Assembly: GCA_035551475.1 (NCBI GenBank)
Contig: DASZMX010000046.1
Coordinates: forward strand, 18,912 to 82,911
DNA: 64,000 nucleotides
DNA from: DASZMX01 sp035551475
Lineage (GTDB): Bacteria; Verrucomicrobiota; Verrucomicrobiia; Limisphaerales; Palsa-1400
Reading direction: 5' to 3'
Positions 26,111-34,448 of this stretch are shown here, piece after piece. A program made the translations under genes and the position numbers. The number at the start of each line of letters is the position of its first letter. Within the stretch, counting starts at the first letter, position 1. The notes beneath the pieces were generated by a model, which saw only the letters and a program-made list of their open reading frames with translations, was not told the DNA's origin and ran no database searches.

Positions 26111-28054
26111 ATGACCTCGAAAAATTCCATGCCGGCCGTGCTGGTCTGTCTCGTGCTGGCATTGGGAACCCTCTTTCTTTACGCGCCGGCATTTCACTTC
26201 GATTTCGCCCCATATGTTGATCCGGTGTACGTCACCGCCAATCCGCATGTGAGCCATGGCCTGTCGGGCAGTGAATTGGGCTGGTATTTCCAGGCCGGCT
26301 ACGCGGGAAACTGGCATCCGCTGACTTGGATTTCCCATGCGCTGGATTGCCAGGTCTTCGGGTTGAAACCAAGCGGCCCTCATGTCGTCAATGTTCTTCT
26401 CCACATCGTCAATTCCCTCCTCGTGTTCTTTGTCCTGCGCCAGATCACGGGAGCTTTTTGGCGCGCCGCCGCAGTGGCCGCGCTTTTCGCCTGGCACCCG
26501 CTCCAGGTCGAAACGGTGGCGTGGATCTCCGAACGCAAGGACCTGCTCGCGGCGCTGTTCTTCCTTTTGACCCTGTTGGCCTACGCGCGTTATGTGCGAG
26601 GCGCAAAAATAGGCTACGCCCTCGCGCTCGCCTGTTTCGCCCTGGGCCTCATGTCCAAGCCCGTTCTAGTCACGCTTCCCTGCATCCTGCTGCTGCTTGA
26701 TTTCTGGCCGCTCGGGCGCGCTCAAACCCCGGAAAATAAATTCGATCCGCGCCGGCTGGCGCCATTGCTCATCGAGAAAATTCCTTTTTTCGCGCTGTCG
26801 GCGGCTTCATGCGTCATCACCATCATGGCGGAGGAGGCCAACCCCATTTCCACCATAACCTACCATTTGCATGGGCGCATCGTGAACGCCGAAATGTCCT
26901 ATTGGCGCTATTTGCAGCATGCTTTTTGGCCCTCCGATCTAGGCGCGGTTTATCCGACGGTGTATCGCGCGCCCTTGGCGACGGCTGCCTGCATCGGACT
27001 CATTTTGGCCGGACTCACCGTGATCGCGGTCGCCCAATTCCGGAAACGGCCGTATTGGACCGTGGGCTGGCTCTGGTTTGCCGGCATGCTCGTTCCTGTC
27101 ACGAATATCGTTCATGGCGGCGCGCAGAACGGCGTCGATCATGCGATGTATTTGCCGGTTCTGGGATTATTTGTGCTCGTCTGCTGGGAAGCCAGCGATC
27201 TCGCCAGTCACTGGCCCAAGCCGCAAGCCGTGCTGGGCGGCGTCGGCGCGCTCGTGTTGATCGGCTGCCTGACGGCTTCGAGTCAACAATTGCCAATCTG
27301 GCGCAACGAGGCGACATTAGTTGCCCGCATTCCCCAACCCAACTCCAATTTCGCCGGCCATATTACTTATGCGGCTTATCTGCTGCGCGTCGGCCAGCTT
27401 CCTGAAGCCGAAGCCGAATGCCAGAAAGGCATCGCCATCGCTCCGAACAACGCCGGTTTCATCGGGCTTCTGGCGGAAATTCAACGCAAGGCCGGGCGCC
27501 TCGATGACGCCGCCAAGAACCTGCGCGCCGCCCTCGACGTCAATCCCGAACTCCCCGCAGCGCACATGCTCCTCGGCCAAATTTTGCTGCAACAGAATCA
27601 GCCGGCCGCCGCCCTCGGCCAATTCGACTTGCTGCTGCAATTCACACCCAAGGATCCCGAAGCCCACTGGTGGCGTGGCAACGCCTTGTCGGCCAACCAG
27701 GATCCCGTCGGCGCAATCAATGAATTTTCCGAAGCCTTAAAGCTCGATCCGAAATTTGCCGCCGCCATGAATGATCTGGCATGGATTCTGGCCACGGACA
27801 CCCGCTCCAAAATCCACGACCCTGCCAATGCCATCCGGCTGGCGGAGCGCGCTTGTGAGATTTCCCGCAACACCCAACCGCGCATGCTCGGCACACTCGC
27901 CGCCTCGTACGCCGCCGGCGGGCGTTTCGACGACGCGGTCGCAGCGGCCCAAAAAGCCCACGACGTCGCCGCCGCGCAGGGCGACAAGGCGCTGGCCAAT
28001 CAAAATCTTCAGCTCCAGCAGCTTTACCGCGAACACCAGCCGTACCGCGAATAA
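26111..28054 (+). CDS. Membrane protein with C-terminal TPRs (O-GlcNAc-transferase-like annotation group)
   Basis: 647 residues. About eight to ten membrane helices (residues 8-395) have a luminal first loop with FDFAPYVDPVYVTANPHVSH and NWHPLTWISHALDCQVFGL, a signature of a widespread bacterial TPR-membrane family that may act as a PMT-type glycosyltransferase. Residues about 430-640 hold TPR units (LPEAEAECQKGIAIAPNN, LDDAAKNLRAALDVNPELPA, PVGAINEFSEALKLDPKF). The residue DD usual after FxFxxxD in relatives reads FDFAPYVDP here. TATCTT ends 8 bases before the ATG, with no ribosome site. Confidence 0.8.
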   Translation: MTSKNSMPAVLVCLVLALGTLFLYAPAFHFDFAPYVDPVYVTANPHVSHGLSGSELGWYFQAGYAGNWHPLTWISHALDCQVFGLKPSGPHVVNVLLHIVNSLLVFFVLRQITGAFWRAAAVAALFAWHPLQVETVAWISERKDLLAALFFLLTLLAYARYVRGAKIGYALALACFALGLMSKPVLVTLPCILLLLDFWPLGRAQTPENKFDPRRLAPLLIEKIPFFALSAASCVITIMAEEANPISTITYHLHGRIVNAEMSYWRYLQHAFWPSDLGAVYPTVYRAPLATAACIGLILAGLTVIAVAQFRKRPYWTVGWLWFAGMLVPVTNIVHGGAQNGVDHAMYLPVLGLFVLVCWEASDLASHWPKPQAVLGGVGALVLIGCLTASSQQLPIWRNEATLVARIPQPNSNFAGHITYAAYLLRVGQLPEAEAECQKGIAIAPNNAGFIGLLAEIQRKAGRLDDAAKNLRAALDVNPELPAAHMLLGQILLQQNQPAAALGQFDLLLQFTPKDPEAHWWRGNALSANQDPVGAINEFSEALKLDPKFAAAMNDLAWILATDTRSKIHDPANAIRLAERACEISRNTQPRMLGTLAASYAAGGRFDDAVAAAQKAHDVAAAQGDKALANQNLQLQQLYREHQPYRE

Positions 28055-28107
28055 TCCCGGCGATTTTTGGCTTCAGCCCGGCGCGCGGAGCCTTTATCGT
28101 TGGGCGC

Positions 28108-28476
28108 ATGCTTCAGTTCCAGATCATTTTCAATCCGATCAGCGCGGCTGAACTGGCCAAGATGCCGCGCGAGCTGCAACTCCATATTCTCGGCGAATTT
28201 CGCGGCCTGCCCCAGGAAGCGATCAAAAGCGATTTCCAACATTTCGGCAAACTGGAGCGCCACAACAAAATCCTCCATCGCTTCCGCCTTGGGGATTACC
28301 GTGTCTATTTTGAGCGCCACGAACTCGGCATCGTCGTCCACCGCATCCTCAGCCGCAACACGCTCAAGGATTTCCTTTTCCGCTCGAGCCTGCCCACGGG
28401 CGAGGATGAAGTGCTCCAGGAAAACCCCAAGTTCTGGGAAATGATCGAAGCCGCCGGCATGAAAGGAAAAGGCTGA
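28108..28476 (+). CDS. RelE/ParE-superfamily toxin-like protein
   Basis: 122 residues. IKSDFQHFGKLERHNKILHR, then FRLGDYRVYFERHELGIVVH and RILSRNTLKDFLFRSSLP form the RelE/ParE core, with the strand pattern R-x-G-D-Y-R-V-x-F and VHRI. The C-terminal GEDEVLQENPKFWEMIEAAG is extra. No antitoxin gene lies next to it: the 53 bases upstream are empty and the gene downstream, one base away, is a 2Fe-2S subunit. It may be a domesticated RelE-fold protein rather than an active toxin. Confidence 0.72.
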   Translation: MLQFQIIFNPISAAELAKMPRELQLHILGEFRGLPQEAIKSDFQHFGKLERHNKILHRFRLGDYRVYFERHELGIVVHRILSRNTLKDFLFRSSLPTGEDEVLQENPKFWEMIEAAGMKGKG

Positions 28477-28477
28477 G

Positions 28478-28957
28478 ATGTCCACGGTGCGCGAGCTTCG
28501 CGTCAATGGCCGGCCGTCCGTCGTGGCCGCCGACGCCGAACGCAGTTTGTTGAGCGTGCTGCGCGATGATCTCGACTTGACAGGGACGAAGTTCGGCTGC
28601 GGCGAAGGCCAATGCGGCGCCTGCACCGTCCTGCTGGATGGAGTCCCCACCCGCTCCTGCGTCACAACCGTGGGCAGCGTCGGCCAGCGCGAAATCGCCA
28701 CCATCGAAAGCCTCGCCGCCGATGGCGCCTTGCATCCGTTGCAGGAAGCCTTCCTCAAATGCGACGCCATGCAATGCGCCTATTGCGCATCCGGGATGAT
28801 CATGTCCGCCTGCGCCCTTCTCCGCAAAAATCGCCATCCTTCCGAAGGCGAAATCATCCGCCACATGAACGGCAACATCTGCCGGTGCGGAACGTACGGC
28901 CGCATCATCGCCGCCATTCAGGAAGCGGCCCAAACCGCGTCCCCGGAAAAATTATGA
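28478..28957 (+). CDS. 2Fe-2S subunit of a molybdenum hydroxylase (IorA/CoxS-type)
   Basis: 159 residues, the usual size for the small subunit. It carries both clusters: a plant-type ferredoxin set C41, C46, C49 and C61 (CGEGQCGACTVLLDG...C), and a second helical set C100, C103, C135 and C137 (CAYCASGMIMSA ... CRCGTYG). It passes electrons from the molybdenum centre to an acceptor. The stop overlaps the large-subunit start as ATGA, so the two are coupled. No FAD (CoxM-like) subunit is present, fitting the isoquinoline 1-oxidoreductase type. Confidence 0.95.
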   Translation: MSTVRELRVNGRPSVVAADAERSLLSVLRDDLDLTGTKFGCGEGQCGACTVLLDGVPTRSCVTTVGSVGQREIATIESLAADGALHPLQEAFLKCDAMQCAYCASGMIMSACALLRKNRHPSEGEIIRHMNGNICRCGTYGRIIAAIQEAAQTASPEKL

Positions 28958-31035
28958 ATGACACTGCGGCCATGGTGGACCGGCGCGGTTTCTTCCAGAC
29001 GCTCGGCGCGGGGTTGCTCGTTCTTTACCTCGCGCCCGCCGCGCTCGCCCAGGAATCGGGCGGCGGACGGCGGCGCGGCGGCTCCGCTCCTTCGGACGTT
29101 AACGCCTGGTTGCATGTCGCCGCGGATGGTTCCATCACGGTTTACACAGGCAAAGTTGAAGTCGGCCAGAATATTCGCACGTCCCTGACGCAAGCCGTCG
29201 CCGAGGAATTGCGCGTGCCCGCCGCCGCCATCAGCATGGTCATGGCCGACACGCAGCTCACGCCGTACGACATGGGAACCTTCGGCAGCCAAACGACGCC
29301 GCAAATGGCAGCGCGCCTGCATCGCGCCGCCGCCGCCGCCCGGATAGCGCTGCTTGATCTCGCCGCCGCCCATTTCCAGGTTGAGGCCGCGACGCTCACG
29401 GTCGCCGACGGCAAAATTTCCAAATCTTCCACAGACTCCATTTCGTTTGGTGAACTTTCCGGCGGCCAAAAACTTGTCAAGACGATGGACGATTCCACGC
29501 CCATCACGCCGGCGGCCGCCTGGAAAATCGCCGGCTCCTCCCTGCCCAAGGTCAACGGGCGCGATCTCGTCACCGGCCGCCACCGCTACAGCCCGGACCT
29601 TAAACTCCCCGGGATGTTGCATGGCCGCGTGCTTCGCCCGCCCGCCTACCAGGCGGCGCTTGTTTCCGCGGACACCAGTCCCGCCGCCGCTCTGCCGGGT
29701 GTCAAAGTTGTGCAGGACCGCGACTTTGTCGGGGTGGCCGCGCCCGACGCCCTCACCGCGTCCCATGCCCTTGATGCCATTCGCGCGCAATGGACGACCA
29801 AGCCGCAGCCCTCCAGCGCCGATTTATTTGACTACATAAAAAAGAACGCCGACCCCGCCCCCGGCCGCGGCGGCCACAGCCAGGGCTCAATCGCCGACGG
29901 CCTCGCCGCCGCCGCCCACAAATTCCAGCAAACCTACACGATCGCCTACATCGCCCATGTGCCCTTGGAGCCGCGCGCCGCCGTGGCGCAATGGCAGGAT
30001 GGCAAACTTTGCGTGTGGACAGGCACCCAGCGCCCGTTCGGCGTCCGCGATGACTTGGCGCAAGCCCTTGGCCTTTCTCCCGACAAAGTGCGCGTCATTG
30101 TCCCCGACACCGGCTCCGGCTACGGCGGCAAACACACCGGCGAAGCGGCGCTGGAAGCCGCCCGCCTCGCGCGAGCCGCCGGCCAGCCGGTCAAGGTCGT
30201 CTGGACACGTCAAGACGAATTCACCTGGGCCTATTTCCGCCCGGCGGGCGTGATCGAAATTTCCAGCGGCGTTCGCGCCGACGGCGTCATCACCGCCTGG
30301 GAATTTCACAATTACCTGTCCGGCCCATCCGGGCTGGGCGCTCCCTACGATATTGTCAATCAAACGTGCGCGTTTCACGCCGCCGCCTCGCCGCTCAAAA
30401 CCGGCTCGTATCGCGGCCTCGCCGCCACCGCCAATCATTTCGCGCGCGAATCGCACATGGACGAACTGGCCCACGCCGTGGCCATGGATCCACTGGCTTT
30501 TCGCCTCAAAAATCTCAGCCATCAGCGTTTGCGCGCCGTTCTGGAAGCGGCCGCGCGCGCTTTTTCGTGGGGCCAAAAACCCATTCCGGGCCACGGCTTC
30601 GGCCTCGCTTGCGGCACGGAAAAAGGCTCATATGTCGCCACCTGCGCGGAAGTCGCCGCGGATGTCGCCAGCGGCAGCATCAAAGTCCTGCGCGCTGTCA
30701 CCGCTTTTGACTGCGGCGCCGTGGTCAATCCGAACCATCTGAAAAACCAGCTCGAAGGCTCCATCGTCATGGGCCTCGGCGGCGCTCTTTTTGAAGCCAT
30801 TGAATTTGCGGACGGCAAAATTGGCAATCCGCGCCTTTCCGAATATCGCGTGCCGCGTTTTGCCGACGCGCCGAAAATTGAAATTGTTCTCGTGGATCGT
30901 CCGGACCTGCCTTCGGCGGGCGCGGGCGAAACCGGCATCGTCGCCATCGCGCCGGCCATCGGCAACGCCATCTTCCACGCCACCGGCCAGCGCCTGCGTG
31001 CCATGCCGATGGCGCCCGACGGCTTGAAAGCGTGA
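28954..31035 (+). CDS. Molybdopterin-binding large subunit, isoquinoline 1-oxidoreductase-like
   Basis: 693 residues from the ATG at 28954; the longer reading from 28612 is out of the true gene. A twin-arginine signal (DRRGFFQTLGAGLLVLYLAP) predicts export, with the small subunit carried along. Molybdopterin-binding segments include GKVEVGQNIRTSLTQAVAEE, FGSQTTPQMAA, GYGGKHTGEAALEAARLARA and GSYRGLAATANHF. The catalytic glutamate lies in GAGETGIVAIAPAIGNAI near the C-terminus. Substrate is likely an aldehyde or N-heterocycle. A MocA-like cofactor gene follows at once. Confidence 0.92.
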   Translation: MNDTAAMVDRRGFFQTLGAGLLVLYLAPAALAQESGGGRRRGGSAPSDVNAWLHVAADGSITVYTGKVEVGQNIRTSLTQAVAEELRVPAAAISMVMADTQLTPYDMGTFGSQTTPQMAARLHRAAAAARIALLDLAAAHFQVEAATLTVADGKISKSSTDSISFGELSGGQKLVKTMDDSTPITPAAAWKIAGSSLPKVNGRDLVTGRHRYSPDLKLPGMLHGRVLRPPAYQAALVSADTSPAAALPGVKVVQDRDFVGVAAPDALTASHALDAIRAQWTTKPQPSSADLFDYIKKNADPAPGRGGHSQGSIADGLAAAAHKFQQTYTIAYIAHVPLEPRAAVAQWQDGKLCVWTGTQRPFGVRDDLAQALGLSPDKVRVIVPDTGSGYGGKHTGEAALEAARLARAAGQPVKVVWTRQDEFTWAYFRPAGVIEISSGVRADGVITAWEFHNYLSGPSGLGAPYDIVNQTCAFHAAASPLKTGSYRGLAATANHFARESHMDELAHAVAMDPLAFRLKNLSHQRLRAVLEAAARAFSWGQKPIPGHGFGLACGTEKGSYVATCAEVAADVASGSIKVLRAVTAFDCGAVVNPNHLKNQLEGSIVMGLGGALFEAIEFADGKIGNPRLSEYRVPRFADAPKIEIVLVDRPDLPSAGAGETGIVAIAPAIGNAIFHATGQRLRAMPMAPDGLKA

Positions 31036-31616
31036 AAATCGGCCTCCTTCTCTTGGCCGCCGGCGAATCCTCCCGCCTCGGCCAGCCCAAGCAACTCCTC
31101 CCCTTTCGCGGCCGCCCGCTTCTCGGCCACCTCGTTGAAACTGCCACTGCGTCCCAATGTTTCGCGAGCATCGTCGTCGTTCTCGGCGCGTTTGCCACGC
31201 GCATCCGCGCCGAACTCGGGTCGCTCTCCGCCACAATCGTGGTCAACCGCGATTGGAAAAAAGGCATGGGCTCATCGTTGCAACGGGGCCTCAAGGAAAT
31301 CGACGATCACGATGCCGCCGCCATCATGTTGTGCGACCAACCTTTCGTCTCGGCTGCCCTGCTCCGCCGCCTCGTCGCCGCCCATCGCGGCGGCATTACC
31401 GCTTGCGCGTATCGCGACACACTGGGCCCGCCCGCCCTATTTGACGCCTCGTTTTTTCCCGAACTCCGCGCCCTGCCGCCGGACGCCGGCGCAAAAACGG
31501 TTCTCGTCCGCCACGCCTCCACCGTGCGCCGCGTCCCGTTTCCACGCGGCGCCCGGGACATTGACACGCCGGACGACTGGAAAAAAATCGCGATTGCTTC
31601 CCGCCGTTGCCATTGA
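31032..31616 (+). CDS. MocA-like molybdopterin cytidylyltransferase
   Basis: 194 residues starting with GTG, overlapping the previous stop as GTGA. The nucleotide-binding motif LLAAGESSRLGQPKQLLPF (7-25) and the metal site MLCDQPFVSA mark the MobA/MocA fold. The adjacent molybdenum hydroxylase, a family that uses molybdopterin cytosine dinucleotide, argues for CTP:molybdopterin cytidylyltransferase rather than MobA. It completes a compact cofactor/enzyme operon. Confidence 0.88.
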   Translation: MKIGLLLLAAGESSRLGQPKQLLPFRGRPLLGHLVETATASQCFASIVVVLGAFATRIRAELGSLSATIVVNRDWKKGMGSSLQRGLKEIDDHDAAAIMLCDQPFVSAALLRRLVAAHRGGITACAYRDTLGPPALFDASFFPELRALPPDAGAKTVLVRHASTVRRVPFPRGARDIDTPDDWKKIAIASRRCH

Positions 31617-31640
31617 CACCCCCGCGATTTGGAAAACAAT
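31613..31640 (+). promoter_or_regulatory. Promoter before nagZ
   Basis: A perfect -35 TTGACA (31613-31618, overlapping the mocA-like stop), 16 bases, then AACAAT (31635-31640). The -10 ends 6 bases before the nagZ ATG, so the transcript would be essentially leaderless. Confidence 0.5.
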
Positions 31641-31646
31641 ACCCCC

Positions 31647-32696
31647 ATGTCAGGCGAACTCACCTTGCGCGAAAAAATTGGCCAAATGCTGCTCGTTGGT
31701 TTCCGCGGCTACACCGTCCAGGAATCCGATCCCATTGTGCGCGACATCGTGGAACGCCACATCGGCGGCATTATTTTATTTGACCAGGAAATGGCCGACA
31801 CCTCGATCAAGGGCCGCAACATTCAATCACCCGCGCAAGTCGCCGCCCTCACCGCCTCCCTGCAAGCCCACGCCAAAAATCCGCTGCTCATCGCCACCGA
31901 TCAGGAGGGAGGGCGGGTCAATCGTCTCAAAGCCGCGTACGGATTTCCCGAAACCATTTCCCACGAGGAACTCGGCTCCCGCCCGTCCGAGGAAACGTAC
32001 GCCGAGGCGGCGAAAATTGCGCGCGCCCTCAAGAGCGTCGGCCTCAATTTCAATCTCGCGCCGGTGGTTGATCTCGATCTCGCGCCGGACAATCCCATCA
32101 TCAAGGGCAAAAAACGCAGCTTCGGCGCCGACCCGTTCAAGGTCGCGCAATACGCCAGCCAGTTTGTCGCCGCGCATCGCGCCGAGGAAGTCCTCACCTG
32201 CCTCAAACATTTCCCCGGTCACGGCAGCGCGCGCGGCGACACCCATCTCGGGTTGGTGAATGTCACGGATTCCTGGGACAAATCCGAGCTGCTCCCTTTC
32301 AAGCTCCTGATTGCCGATGGCTGGTGCGACGCGATCATGACCGCCCACGTCTTCAACGCGCATCTGGATCCCGAGCGTCCCGCCACGCTTTCCCGCGCGG
32401 TCGTCCAAGGCCTCCTGTCGGGCCAACTCGGTTTCGACGGCGTCGTCCTCAGCGACGACCTCGAGATGAAAGCCATCTCCTCGCAATACGGCTTGCCCCA
32501 GGCCATCGAATTCGCCCTTGAAGCCGGCATCGACGTCCTCTGCTTCGGCAACAACATGAATTTCGATCCCGAAATCGGGCGCAAGGCCAGCGACATAATT
32601 TACCAATTGGTTGACTCCGGCAAGATTGCCCTGTCCCGCATCGACGACTCCTGCGCCCGCGTGCAGCGCCTCAAGCAAAAGTTCAAGCTTCGTTGA
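31647..32696 (+). CDS. nagZ: Beta-N-acetylhexosaminidase NagZ (GH3)
   Basis: 349 residues from the ATG at 31647; a TTG at 31629 is a weaker start. It removes GlcNAc from anhydro-muropeptides in peptidoglycan recycling. Diagnostic NagZ motifs: ATDQEGGRVNRL (83-94), the loop KHFPGHGSARGDTHLGL (187-203) with the Asp-His acid/base dyad D198-H200, and LSDDLEM with nucleophile D270. No signal peptide, so cytoplasmic. The gene ends 1 base before an AmpG-like permease, a functional pair. Confidence 0.95.
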   Translation: MSGELTLREKIGQMLLVGFRGYTVQESDPIVRDIVERHIGGIILFDQEMADTSIKGRNIQSPAQVAALTASLQAHAKNPLLIATDQEGGRVNRLKAAYGFPETISHEELGSRPSEETYAEAAKIARALKSVGLNFNLAPVVDLDLAPDNPIIKGKKRSFGADPFKVAQYASQFVAAHRAEEVLTCLKHFPGHGSARGDTHLGLVNVTDSWDKSELLPFKLLIADGWCDAIMTAHVFNAHLDPERPATLSRAVVQGLLSGQLGFDGVVLSDDLEMKAISSQYGLPQAIEFALEAGIDVLCFGNNMNFDPEIGRKASDIIYQLVDSGKIALSRIDDSCARVQRLKQKFKLR

Positions 32697-32697
32697 G

Positions 32698-34329
32698 ATG
32701 GAACCAACGCGCCGCAACCCGTGGCTTTGGGTGCCGAGCCTCTATTTCTCGCAAGGCGTTCCCTACGTGATCGTGATGACCATGTCCGTCATCATGTATA
32801 AACGTCTCGGCGTCTCCAACACCGACATTGCGCTCTACACGAGCTGGCTTTACCTCCCGTGGGTCCTCAAGCCGCTCTGGAGCCCTTTTGTTGACATCAG
32901 GCGCACCAAACGTTTTTGGGTGGTGGCCATGCAGTTTGTCATTTCCGGCGCGCTCGCCTGCGTCGCTCTCGCGATTCCGGGCACCGCATTTTTCAAGGCC
33001 TCGCTCCTCGTGTTTTGGGTCATGGCCTTCGCCTCCTCCACCCATGACATCGCCGCGGACGGTTTTTACATGTTGAGCATGTCCAAGCATGAGCAAGTCC
33101 TCTGGGTCGGCCTGCGCAGCACGTTTTACCGCACCGCCATGATTGTCGGCAGCGGCCTGCTGGTCGTCCTCGCGGGAACACTGGAAAGCAAAAACGGCCT
33201 GGCTCCCGCCCGTGTTCTTGTCACGGCCGGCGCCGCTCCGGCTGCGCCGGCTTCCACCGCGGCGTCACAAATTATCGTTCAGCCGCCGGCGCTCGCCATC
33301 CCATTCGCCAGCAACGGAACTTTCTTCGTGACACTTGCCCAGCCGCCGTCCCAGGGCCGGACAATCGTCGTGCATCTCGACCGGGAAAAAAGCGGCCTCG
33401 AATACCTTGGGCTCGCCAAGGGCGACAAAGGTTTCCGCCTCACCAGCGGCGACCGTCTCGTGTTCAATGACACCAATTGGAACCATCCTGCGCCCGTCGT
33501 CATTCAACTCGATTCCAATCTCAAGCAAGCCGCGTCCGTCGTGTTTGTGGCCAGTTCCGGCAATGTCCCGCTTGCCTGGTCCATCACGCTGGCCACCGTC
33601 GCCGGACTATTTTTTCTGTTTAGCTTGTGGCATGCGCTCGTGCTCCCGCGCCCGCCAGCGGACGGCCCCGTCGTCACGGGCCGCAGCCTCACGGCGGATT
33701 TCTTTGGCGCGCTCGGCTCCTTTTTTCAAAAGCCGGGCATCGGCCTGGCCCTGGCGTTTATTCTTCTTTACCGCTTTGACGAAGCCCAGCTCACCAAGGT
33801 CATTTCCCCTTTTCTTCTCGACAGCCGCGCCAAGGGCGGGCTCGCGCTCACCACCACGCAAGTCGGCCTGGCCTATGGGACGTTCGGCATCGCGGCCCTC
33901 ACCTGCGGCGGTCTGCTGGGAGGTTTTCTCGCCGCGAAATTTGGCCTGAAGAAAATGCTTCCGATCATGGTTTGCTCCATGTATCTGCCCAAGCTCGCGT
34001 TTGTTTTCCTGGGCTTTGACCAGCCCGAAAATTTTCTCGTGGTGTGCGCCACGGTCGCGGTGGAGCAATTCGGCTACGGCTTTGGCTTCACGGCTTTTAT
34101 GCTTTACATGCTCTACTTCGCCGACGGCCCGCACCGCACGGCGCACTACGCCATCTGCACCGGCTTCATGGCCCTCGGCATGATGATTCCCGGCATGTGG
34201 AGCGGCTGGCTGGCCGACCATCTCGGCTACAAACATTTCTTCCTCTGGGTCATCTGCGCCGCGCTCCCCGGTTTTCTGCTCGCCCTCCAACTTAAAATCG
34301 ATCCGCACTTCGGCAAAAAAACTTCCTAG
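32698..34329 (+). CDS. AmpG-like MFS permease with an inserted beta-rich domain
   Basis: 543 residues from the ATG at 32698. The MFS core matches AmpG muropeptide permeases: SLYFSQGVPYVIVMTMSVIM, YLPWVLKPLWSPFVDIRRTK, ASSTHDIAADGFYMLSMSKH and RSTFYRTAMIVGSGLLVV. Unusually, about 110 residues (around 185-300) interrupt the transporter between helices. They are Ala/Pro-rich, then a beta segment (SGDRLVFNDTNWNHPAPVVI) resembling Calx-beta-like repeats (F-x-x-x-NW-x-x-P-x-x-V). The second MFS half follows with about six helices. Lying next to nagZ, it probably imports anhydro-muropeptides; specificity is inferred. Confidence 0.85.
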   Translation: MEPTRRNPWLWVPSLYFSQGVPYVIVMTMSVIMYKRLGVSNTDIALYTSWLYLPWVLKPLWSPFVDIRRTKRFWVVAMQFVISGALACVALAIPGTAFFKASLLVFWVMAFASSTHDIAADGFYMLSMSKHEQVLWVGLRSTFYRTAMIVGSGLLVVLAGTLESKNGLAPARVLVTAGAAPAAPASTAASQIIVQPPALAIPFASNGTFFVTLAQPPSQGRTIVVHLDREKSGLEYLGLAKGDKGFRLTSGDRLVFNDTNWNHPAPVVIQLDSNLKQAASVVFVASSGNVPLAWSITLATVAGLFFLFSLWHALVLPRPPADGPVVTGRSLTADFFGALGSFFQKPGIGLALAFILLYRFDEAQLTKVISPFLLDSRAKGGLALTTTQVGLAYGTFGIAALTCGGLLGGFLAAKFGLKKMLPIMVCSMYLPKLAFVFLGFDQPENFLVVCATVAVEQFGYGFGFTAFMLYMLYFADGPHRTAHYAICTGFMALGMMIPGMWSGWLADHLGYKHFFLWVICAALPGFLLALQLKIDPHFGKKTS

Positions 34330-34418
34330 GCCGATTCTTGCGCAAATCCTTCTTTTCCCGGAAATTTTGCCTTGCGCTCTTTTCGTGCTCGGTCAGTATT
34401 TTGCTTCAGTACAACAAA

Positions 34419-34434
34419 TTCCGATTGGTCGGAA
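34419..34434 (+). promoter_or_regulatory. Inverted repeat operator candidate upstream of cysK
   Basis: TTCCGA (34419-34424) and TCGGAA (34429-34434) form a perfect inverted repeat with a TTGG spacer. It sits 2 bases upstream of a -10-like TATTTT (34437-34442), which itself ends 6 bases before the cysK ATG. That is a typical repressor position, overlapping the -35 to -10 spacer. Rrf2-family (CymR/IscR-like) sulfur regulators would be a candidate class, but no regulator is visible here. Confidence 0.5.
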
Positions 34435-34448
34435 CCTATTTTTGCTTT

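Noticed and set aside
31135..32259. Plus-strand open frame of about 370 codons across the MocA-like and nagZ genes
   Set aside because: Out of frame with both real genes; Ser/Pro/Arg-rich shadow translation.
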